DNA from: Patescibacteria group bacterium
GTDB taxonomy: Bacteria; Patescibacteriota; Minisyncoccia; Phycocordibacterales; UBA9973
Direction: 5' to 3'
DNA length: 15,966 nucleotides
NCBI GenBank assembly: GCA_030916575.1
Contig: JAUPWJ010000033.1
Location: 1-15,966, forward strand
Part shown: piece by piece, positions 7,310 through 12,439 of the stretch
Layout: every line of letters starts with the position of its first letter
Position numbering within the stretch: position 1 is the first letter of the stretch
Notes under the pieces: model-generated
The model's input: only the letters and a program-made list of their open reading frames with translations
The model's database searches: none
What the model was told of the DNA's origin: nothing
Position numbers and translations under genes: made by a program

Positions 7310-8609
7310 AGGGTAAGTTTGTAGGTGGTGCTGCTTCTTTTGATTCTATACGCTCTAGAGTTGGAACCTTTAATATCTGACCAGGGAAATGCCAAAGTGT
7401 TGCTATTTCTTCTACATTTAAAACAAAAGTATGAGGATGTTTATATCCAGGAAAAAGCGCAGGTGAAAGAGGCCAAGGAAGAGTTCCGTGACCTAAAAGG
7501 TGGTGGCGCATAGGTAAGTGAAAAAAGGAACGCTCGCGAAATTCATTAAGCATCCTATCTGCTAATAACATAACTTTTTTTGAAGATATAGTGAATATTC
7601 CTCCATAAGCATCTGCCTGAGTACTATTTGTACGTGCTAAGGAATTCATGTAAGGATTAGAGTATTGTCTAAAAATCAAACGCAAATTTCTTCTCGTATT
7701 CATTCTAAATGCTTCTTTTTTTGCTACATACATAACACGAATTCCAGTATCAAAACCAAGTTTTAGGGTTTTAGTATTTATTCCATCAATAACCATTTCT
7801 AACCATTTAGGCATACGAATTTCTTTAGACCAACCTCCCACAGGTGAACCTTCAGGTCTTGGGGAATATTTAGTATAAGGGTCTGCCAATTTTTCTAACA
7901 CATTGTGACCTTGAGCAACCCAATCATGATGACCAAACCAAGTGCCGTGAGTTTTATACATCTTTTTTGAAGGAGTAATAACTATTTGCAACCAAAGTTG
8001 TTCCCCTTTACCAATTGAACCAAAAAATTCTATTACTGGAGAAAGTGGGTCTATCTTGTATTCTTCTTTTGGATCTTCATCTAAACCGTAATCAGTATAA
8101 GTCCTTATCGGATAAGCTTCTGGTTTTTCTAGTGCAAATTCACAACCCCAACCATTCCACTCACTCTCCGGAGAGATTTTGTCTACATCGAGCGTATAAT
8201 CCTCCACCACCTTAACTTGGGCTTGAGGATATTGAGCATACATTTGAGTTTCAATCAATTCTTTCACGCGAGACGGTGTCCTGACATAAAAATGCACTTG
8301 TCCTTCAATAGAAGCGATTTCAAGTGAAAACCAAAACCACACGGCACCTTGCCAGTATTCTTCTTTTCCTCCTTTCATACTCCAATGATAAAGAGCATTG
8401 GTAAAAAAAAGCTCCATAGCTTTCGGAGAGCGTAGAACTTCACGAGGAGGGACAATTTCAAGTAATACAAAATCTATACCAGATATAAAGTCTTGCTGAA
8501 TATAATGCACCCAAAATTTCCAAGCAATATAACCTAGTGCAATAACACCTACATAAGGTAATACTATTCCTAAAACTTTAAAAGCAAGACCAAATAATTC
8601 TCCTAACAT
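7305..8609 (-). CDS. membrane-anchored protein, possibly partner of a VirB4/HerA-like ATPase
   Basis: This 434-aa protein starts with a hydrophobic stretch (about 5-33, LFGLAFKVLGIVLPYVGVIA onward) and then a large soluble region rich in aromatic residues, with no recognisable catalytic motif. The sequence style, and the end LWHFPGQILKVPTLERIES...APPTNLPL, recall Patescibacteria proteins found beside or fused to type IV secretion-like DUF87/VirB4 ATPases, where a PP-NLP motif precedes the ATPase domain. Here the protein stops at that point and no ATPase follows; mltG comes next after 5 bases. The link to secretion is from memory of the family and is uncertain. A TATACT box lies 12 bases upstream of the ATG. 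Confidence 0.5.
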   Translation of the reverse strand: MLGELFGLAFKVLGIVLPYVGVIALGYIAWKFWVHYIQQDFISGIDFVLLEIVPPREVLRSPKAMELFFTNALYHWSMKGGKEEYWQGAVWFWFSLEIASIEGQVHFYVRTPSRVKELIETQMYAQYPQAQVKVVEDYTLDVDKISPESEWNGWGCEFALEKPEAYPIRTYTDYGLDEDPKEEYKIDPLSPVIEFFGSIGKGEQLWLQIVITPSKKMYKTHGTWFGHHDWVAQGHNVLEKLADPYTKYSPRPEGSPVGGWSKEIRMPKWLEMVIDGINTKTLKLGFDTGIRVMYVAKKEAFRMNTRRNLRLIFRQYSNPYMNSLARTNSTQADAYGGIFTISSKKVMLLADRMLNEFRERSFFHLPMRHHLLGHGTLPWPLSPALFPGYKHPHTFVLNVEEIATLWHFPGQILKVPTLERIESKEAAPPTNLPL

Positions 8610-8640
8610 TACTTATATTTTAGTATAAATAACTAAGTAA
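8609..8640 (-). promoter_or_regulatory. promoter region with inverted repeat at the 434-aa gene start
   Basis: On the minus strand TATACT (8627..8622) would start transcription near 8615, six bases before the ATG. No convincing -35 is seen at normal spacing. Seven-base arms TTACTTA (8609-8615) and TAAGTAA (8634-8640) flank the -10 and touch the start codon, a layout that could be an operator or a hairpin. The match is AT-rich and the evidence is modest. Confidence 0.3.
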
Positions 8641-8676
8641 GACAATAGTAAATGAAAACAAATATAAAATAGAATA

Positions 8677-9705
8677 CTAAACTACAGAGTAAAGACCGTT
8701 TTTATTCTTTTTGAAGTATTTTGGATTTACTAAATTTACTAAAATAGTATTTTTCTTAAAATATCTTTCTTTCATTACTTTCTCTACTACATCTTCTTTA
8801 GACATAGGACCTTCTTTTTTTAGAATATCTTTTATAACATCACGAGCAATTCCAGTCTTATATCCCCATTCTGCAAGTGCATAAAGTCCACGTCCTACTA
8901 AAACAAAACGAGAATCTTTTATAAGTTCGTTGTGAGTTGTCGCATAGTGAGTCTTCCTATTGAAAGTTTTTGATATAGCATCTGTAACTTCTCGGAAGTG
9001 CATAGGTGAACCGTGGCGACGCATTACTAAGAAGGCATAATCTTTAACTCCGCGAGTGCGGACATTTTTTGAACTAGTCTTACCCCATTCTCCAAGAGGA
9101 TTTTTAGAAACGTGCTTTGACATAGCAAGCCAACGCTTTGCTACTTCATCAGTCTTATAGTGTTCAGCCATATCTTTCATATGATCAAAAAACTTTTTAA
9201 TCATTTCTGTTTCTGGAACTAAATCTTCATCTTTCAAACTAGCATATAGTTTCTTTAAAGAATCGTGAACTTTATCTGCAACTTCATCATCCACAGACCA
9301 GCGAGCTTTAAAATGATCATCTTCTCGGTGTTTTTTAAATGCATCACCCAATACTAAATAAAAGTGAATATGATTTTGAGTTGCTTTGTCTTTTGAGATG
9401 TGAGGTAAAAGTTCATGTTCAGCAACAATAGAGCCCAAAGAAACGATAAGTTGTTTTAACTCATCAAAAAATACTTGCTCACCCTTGAAAGCGTCTGATT
9501 TCTTTATTAGATTTATTGCTGAATCTTCTATTTGTCTTACGCGCTCACGAGTAATACCATACTTTTTACCAATTTCTTCTAAAGTCTTTCTATTTGTATC
9601 AGAGGATAAACCGAAACGACTCATAATGACATCTCCGGCACGATCTGGTAGGTGTGAGGTAATTCTTTTAGTAACTTGTTTTGGTTTGAAGGATATTGTT
9701 GACAT
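8677..9705 (-). CDS. sigma-70 region 4-like protein with tandem HARE-HTH-type domains
   Basis: The 342-aa protein opens with a sigma-70 region 4 helix-turn-helix: TLEEIGKKYGITRERVRQIE (41-60), the motif that reads the -35 box. Region 2, needed for -10 melting, is missing, so it is not a usual sigma factor. Residues about 80-205 are helical with no known domain. Residues 219-280 match the HARE-HTH pattern (YAFLVMRRHGSPMHFREV ... GRGLYALAEWG), also found in the RNA polymerase delta subunit. Residues 286-342 repeat the same layout (VIKDILKKEGPMSKEDVVEKV ... KNGLYSV). It is probably a DNA- or RNA-polymerase-binding regulator. It has its own strong promoter and a leader of about 46 bases without a Shine-Dalgarno site. 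The target genes are unknown. Confidence 0.8.
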   Translation of the reverse strand: MSTISFKPKQVTKRITSHLPDRAGDVIMSRFGLSSDTNRKTLEEIGKKYGITRERVRQIEDSAINLIKKSDAFKGEQVFFDELKQLIVSLGSIVAEHELLPHISKDKATQNHIHFYLVLGDAFKKHREDDHFKARWSVDDEVADKVHDSLKKLYASLKDEDLVPETEMIKKFFDHMKDMAEHYKTDEVAKRWLAMSKHVSKNPLGEWGKTSSKNVRTRGVKDYAFLVMRRHGSPMHFREVTDAISKTFNRKTHYATTHNELIKDSRFVLVGRGLYALAEWGYKTGIARDVIKDILKKEGPMSKEDVVEKVMKERYFKKNTILVNLVNPKYFKKNKNGLYSVV

Positions 9706-9758
9706 ATTTTTTATTTGAATTAATTATGTTTAACTTATGCTTTATTTACTATATTTAT

Positions 9759-9786
9759 ATTATACACGAAATTGACTTAGTGTCAA
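9759..9786 (-). promoter_or_regulatory. consensus promoter of the sigma-4/HARE gene with palindrome at -35
   Basis: Minus strand: TTGACA (9786..9781), 16 bases, TATAAT (9764..9759), both perfect consensus boxes. The start is expected near 9752, leaving a leader of about 46 bases. TTGAC, 5 bases, GTCAA (9786..9772) forms an inverted repeat over the -35 and the start of the spacer, a plausible operator. Confidence 0.75.
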
Positions 9787-9806
9787 ATGTATTACCAAGT
9801 CTATAT

Positions 9807-11615
9807 CTAATCCTTACTTCTTCCCGCCTTTACCCTGTCTAATTCAGTCAGATATTTCTTTCTTAGTCTTACGGATTTTGGAGTTATTTCAAGATATTCA
9901 TCTCCATTCATTACCTCCAAACCCCTTTCAATACTTAATATAAATGCAGGTTTTAGATATATAGCTTCATCAGTTCCTGAGGCACGCATATTTGTAAGTT
10001 GTTTTCCTTTAGTTGGATTTACAGACATGTCATCCCCTTTCAAAACATTTCCTATTACCATACCTTCATACACTTCAGCACCGTGTTCAACATAAAGAAG
10101 TCCTCTGTCTTGCAAATTTGCCAGTGAAAAAGAGACTGCTTTACCAGGAGCCATAGAAACCATAGAACCATATTCTCTTTTTTTAATTTCTCCTGCATAC
10201 TCTTGGAAACCAATAACACGAGAAGACATAATACCCTCACCTTTTGTATCAATAATAAATTCTCCACGATAGCCCAAAAGCCCACGAGTAGGAATTTCAA
10301 AAATAACTCGAGTGATGCCGTGCTTCTCTGTCATATCTTTCATGATACCTTTGCGCTTACCTATTTTTTCTATAACTGCTCCAGAAGATTCATTTGGAAC
10401 ATCTATGACGAGCTCTTCATACGGTTCAGTTTTATTACCATTTTCTTCTTTGATAATTACTTCTGGTTGAGATACTTGCATTTCAAAACCTTCGCGACGC
10501 ATATTTTCTAAAAGAATAGCTATATGAAGTTCTCCGCGTCCGTAAACTTTAAAAAATGATGGACCGGATTTTATTTCACCTTGATCTGGAGAAAATTCCA
10601 CACGTAGTCCGACGTTTATTTCCAGTTCTTTTTCTAACCTTTCCTTTAATTGTCGTGAGGTCACAAATTTTCCTTCTTTACCTGCAAATGGAGAATCGTT
10701 CACTAAAAAATTTAAAGACAAAGTTGGCTCATCAATAGCGATGTGTGGAAGTGCTTCTACACTTTCGTCTTCACACAATGTCTCACCGATAAATATATCT
10801 GGTATACCAGCCACCATGACTATATCTCCAGAGCTTGCCTCAGCCGTATCAATTCTAGAAATACCTTCAAAAGAAAAGAGCTTAGTTATTTTACCTACTC
10901 TCGTGCCATGCTCACCTTTGACAATAATATTACTACCGGACTTTATTTTTCCAGAGTAAATACGAGCTACAGCCATTCTACCTAAGAAATTATCATAACC
11001 TAAGTTAAATACCTGAGCTGACATCTTTTCATTTTCTCCTTTTGATGCCACTCCGACTTTTTCTAAAATTAAATCTAAAAGTGGTGATAGATCTTTTGAA
11101 TCATCTCCTAGTTTTTTAAAAGCTTTACCTTCACGTCCTATAGCGTAAATAGTTTCAAAATTTGCTTGGTCATCATTTGCACCTAATTCAAAAAATAAAT
11201 CTAAAACTTCATCATGCACTCGGTGTGCATCCGCTGCTGGCTTGTCTATTTTATTTATAACTACTATTGGTTTAAGTCCAAGCTCTAAAGACTTTTTTAA
11301 TACGAATCTTGTTTGAGGCATTGGCCCTTCTACAGCATCAACTAAAAGAAGAACAGAATCAATAGCACGAAGTACACGCTCTACTTCAGAACCGAAATCC
11401 GCGTGCCCTGGGGTATCAACGATATTTATCTTCGTATCTTTATAATAGATTGAAGTGTTTTTTGAGTAAATAGTAATACCACGCTCTTTTTCAAGATCGT
11501 TTGAGTCCATAGAAACATTTTCGTCAATGCCTCCATTTTGTTTCATTAATGCATCAGTAAGAGTTGTCTTACCATGGTCCACGTGCGCTATGATTGCTAT
11601 ATTCCTAATATCCAT
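9807..11615 (-). CDS. typA: ribosome-binding GTPase TypA/BipA
   Basis: TypA is an EF-G-like GTPase that binds the 70S ribosome and helps 50S assembly and stress or cold adaptation. At 602 aa it is full length. The G motifs are intact: AHVDHGKTT (10-18), RGITI (45-49), DTPGHADFG (67-75) and NKIDK (121-125). The C-terminal half has the TypA-specific region (GRGELHIAILLENMRREGFEMQVSQPEV, then TRGLLGYRGEF). Start 11615 gives the canonical MDIRNIAIIAHVDHGK. An intrinsic terminator ends about 28 bases before the ATG and a hydrophobic mini-ORF with its own promoter lies further upstream, so expression may depend on read-through. The 3' gap carries the promoter of the next gene. Confidence 0.97.
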   Translation of the reverse strand: MDIRNIAIIAHVDHGKTTLTDALMKQNGGIDENVSMDSNDLEKERGITIYSKNTSIYYKDTKINIVDTPGHADFGSEVERVLRAIDSVLLLVDAVEGPMPQTRFVLKKSLELGLKPIVVINKIDKPAADAHRVHDEVLDLFFELGANDDQANFETIYAIGREGKAFKKLGDDSKDLSPLLDLILEKVGVASKGENEKMSAQVFNLGYDNFLGRMAVARIYSGKIKSGSNIIVKGEHGTRVGKITKLFSFEGISRIDTAEASSGDIVMVAGIPDIFIGETLCEDESVEALPHIAIDEPTLSLNFLVNDSPFAGKEGKFVTSRQLKERLEKELEINVGLRVEFSPDQGEIKSGPSFFKVYGRGELHIAILLENMRREGFEMQVSQPEVIIKEENGNKTEPYEELVIDVPNESSGAVIEKIGKRKGIMKDMTEKHGITRVIFEIPTRGLLGYRGEFIIDTKGEGIMSSRVIGFQEYAGEIKKREYGSMVSMAPGKAVSFSLANLQDRGLLYVEHGAEVYEGMVIGNVLKGDDMSVNPTKGKQLTNMRASGTDEAIYLKPAFILSIERGLEVMNGDEYLEITPKSVRLRKKYLTELDRVKAGRSKD

Positions 11616-11643
11616 ATTTCTTTAATTAATTTTATTATTAAAC

Positions 11644-11663
11644 AAAAAAAGCCGACAGGCTTT
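11644..11663 (-). terminator. intrinsic terminator in the typA leader
   Basis: On the minus strand AAAGCC, loop TGTC, GGCTTT makes a 6-bp stem followed by TTTTGTTT. On the plus strand no T-run follows, so it acts leftward, toward typA. It can end the transcript of the mini-ORF at 11768-11845 or act as an attenuator of typA. Confidence 0.6.
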
Positions 11664-11706
11664 GAATAAATAATAGCACACAAAATTTTATAAGGCAAAT
11701 AAAATT

Positions 11707-11738
11707 ATTGCCCTTTCCACCGAAATGAAAAAGGCAAT
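11707..11738 (-). repeat. imperfect long hairpin between mini-ORF and typA
   Basis: On the minus strand ATTGCC (11738..11733) pairs with GGCAAT (11712..11707). The pairing continues inward with G-U wobbles for about 12-15 bp. On the minus strand AATTTTATTT follows, and on the plus strand TTTTG follows, so a weak terminator in either direction is possible. Confidence 0.4.
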
Positions 11739-11744
11739 TTTGTG

Positions 11745-11766
11745 ACTGTGCTCATGTGAGCACAGT
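11745..11766. repeat. perfect 9-10 bp inverted repeat
   Basis: ACTGTGCTCA, TG, TGAGCACAGT is perfectly self-complementary apart from the 2-base centre (a 9-bp stem with a 4-base loop in RNA). It begins one base after the stop of the minus-strand mini-ORF. No T-run follows on either strand, so it is more likely an mRNA-protecting hairpin, a protein-binding dyad or part of a larger leader fold than a terminator. Confidence 0.6.
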
Positions 11767-11767
11767 A

Positions 11768-11845
11768 TTACTCTAAGGCCCAGACTATCAGACCTACGAT
11801 TATTGTAGCGAGAACACATCCCGCCAAAAGAACTTTAATTTTCAT
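11768..11845 (-). CDS. 25-aa hydrophobic mini-protein upstream of typA
   Basis: A 25-codon reading frame starts MKIKVLLAGC and goes on with a hydrophobic stretch (VLATIIVGLIVW) ending ALE. It looks like a one-pass membrane peptide. LAGC is a formal lipobox match, but only 9 residues precede the Cys, short for a lipoprotein signal. A good promoter (TTGACT, 17 bases, TGC-TATTGT) lies 18 bases upstream of the ATG, and a perfect hairpin begins one base after the TAA, which supports a real transcription unit. No Shine-Dalgarno site is seen. It could be a small membrane protein or a leader peptide controlling typA. I do not recognise a family. Confidence 0.4.
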   Translation of the reverse strand: MKIKVLLAGCVLATIIVGLIVWALE

Positions 11846-11869
11846 GACTAATACGGTTTGATTAGAAAT

Positions 11870-11898
11870 ACAATAGCACTTTTTTATCCACAAGTCAA
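11870..11898 (-). promoter_or_regulatory. promoter of the mini-ORF/typA leader, containing a DnaA-box sequence
   Basis: Minus strand: TTGACT (11898..11893), 17 bases, TATTGT (11875..11870) preceded by TGC (extended -10). The start is predicted near 11863. The spacer contains a perfect DnaA-box consensus, TTATCCACA on the plus strand at 11884-11892. Confidence 0.6.
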
Positions 11899-11956
11899 GC
11901 ACAAAAGTGACTAAAAGCTATATAATATAGAAAAAGATGCAAAAAAATGACTTTTA

Positions 11957-11965
11957 TGCTATTTT
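11957..11965 (+). promoter_or_regulatory. possible extended -10 of tRNA-Tyr
   Basis: TGC-TATTTT on the plus strand places a start near 11972, three bases before the mature tRNA 5' end. The -35 is not clear. A TATAAT further upstream (11921-11926) is an alternative. Confidence 0.35.
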
Positions 11966-11974
11966 AACAAGTAT

Positions 11975-12060
11975 GCGTCGGTGGTAGAGTGGTCAATTAC
12001 AACAGACTGTAAATCTGTCGCCTCCGGGCTACGAAGGTTCGAATCCTTCCCGACGCACCA
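11975..12060 (+). tRNA. tRNA-Tyr: tRNA-Tyr (anticodon GUA)
   Basis: The acceptor strand GCGTCGG pairs with CCGACGC (12050-12056), then discriminator A and an encoded CCA. The anticodon arm ACAGA-CTGTAAA-TCTGT gives anticodon GTA. A long variable arm (GCCTCCGGGC region) marks it as class II, as expected for bacterial tRNA-Tyr. The T arm is GAAGG-TTCGAAT-CCTTC. An intrinsic terminator follows after 3 bases. Confidence 0.97.
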
Positions 12061-12063
12061 AAC

Positions 12064-12088
12064 AAATCCCGAAAGGGATTTTTGTTTT
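12064..12088 (+). terminator. intrinsic terminator of tRNA-Tyr
   Basis: AAATCCC, loop GAAA, GGGATTT forms a 7-bp stem with a GNRA-type tetraloop, followed by TTGTTTT. It starts 3 bases after the CCA end. Confidence 0.8.
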
Positions 12089-12099
12089 GGGCAAAGGAG

Positions 12100-12240
12100 C
12101 GAGCCAACTGCTTGGCTCGTGGGAAGGGTTCGAACGACGGAATATAAATTTTCAGTAGAAAATTTTATGAGTCGGTGCCCAGACAAATTTTTGCGACGGC
12201 AAAAATTTAGTCGAGGGAGAAATTCCTTCCCGACGCACAA
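12100..12240 (+). repeat. tRNA-Tyr-derived foldback element with serial hairpins
   Basis: Three perfect hairpins follow one another: CGAGCCAA-CTGC-TTGGCTCG (12100-12119), AAATTTTC-AGTA-GAAAATTT (12146-12165) and AAATTTTTGC-GACG-GCAAAAATTT (12185-12208). The second is framed by CGAC/GTCG (12135-12138, 12171-12174). The third is extended by GAC/GTC and CCC/GGG. All lie close to or inside an outer stem GGGAAGG (12121-12127) with CCTTCCC (12225-12231). The left end, GGGAAGGGTTCGAAC, is an inverted near-copy of the tRNA T arm and 3' strand. The right end, TCCTTCCCGACGCAC, is an exact direct copy of tRNA positions 12044-12058. It has no coding signs and looks like a dispersed repeat or a structured RNA. 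Its function is unknown. Confidence 0.65.
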
Positions 12241-12252
12241 TTTTTTTAAACT

Positions 12253-12261
12253 TGGTATAAT
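12253..12261 (+). promoter_or_regulatory. extended -10 promoter giving a near-leaderless mRNA
   Basis: TGG-TATAAT is an extended -10 box ending 7 bases before the ATG at 12269, so the start is predicted at 12268-12269. The -35 region falls in the foldback element and shows no consensus. Confidence 0.55.
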
Positions 12262-12268
12262 CATACAT

Positions 12269-12430
12269 ATGAGTAAAGATGAACACCAAAAGATTCAACA
12301 CTTACGCGATTTGCAAAACAACTATCGTACCCAATTTTCTATACTTAAAAAGGCTAAAGAAAATTTACTAAAACTATTTAGAAAAAAATTGGAAGAGAAA
12401 AAAATAGAAGAGATAAAAAATAGTCTTTAA
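12269..12430 (+). CDS. 53-aa charged, probably coiled-coil protein
   Basis: The small protein begins MSKDEHQKIQHLRDLQNNYR and is almost wholly helical and charged. Its Lys/Glu-rich second half (KKLEEKKIEEIKNSL) suits a coiled coil. It has no signal peptide, membrane segment or catalytic motif. ATG 12269 was chosen because TATAAT ends 7 bases upstream; the frame is open further back but only through the tRNA. The next gene starts 9 bases after its stop, so the two are probably one operon, and it may bind the N-terminal coil of the 644-aa product (inference). Family not recognised. Confidence 0.6.
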   Translation: MSKDEHQKIQHLRDLQNNYRTQFSILKKAKENLLKLFRKKLEEKKIEEIKNSL

Positions 12431-12439
12431 ATTAACTTT

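Noticed and set aside
7300..7395. N-terminal extension of MltG
   Set aside because: It would lie inside the 3' end of the 434-aa gene in another frame, and the added residues do not resemble MltG. ATG 7299 gives a normal cytoplasmic tail plus membrane helix.
8677..9705. Primary sigma factor
   Set aside because: Only region 4 is present; there is no region 2 or 3 and the remainder is HARE-type winged helix.
10055..10511. Overlapping frames on both strands within typA
   Set aside because: They lie wholly in the conserved typA coding sequence and their low-complexity products resemble no protein.
11884..11892. Replication origin
   Set aside because: Only one DnaA box is visible, with no cluster, no dnaA or dnaN gene and no clear unwinding element.
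11959..12264. 101-codon minus-strand frame across tRNA-Tyr with the motif GKDSNLRSPEATDLQSVV
   Set aside because: It is the antisense of the tRNA. This peptide motif is a well-known false protein that comes from translating the opposite strand of tRNA-Tyr.
11981..12268. Long upstream extension of the 53-aa plus-strand gene
   Set aside because: The frame is open by chance through tRNA-Tyr, its terminator and the foldback element. The TATAAT box at 12256 and ATG at 12269 define the real start.
12061..12268. CRISPR array or REP cluster
   Set aside because: The hairpins differ in sequence and there is no regular repeat-spacer spacing; no cas gene is present.
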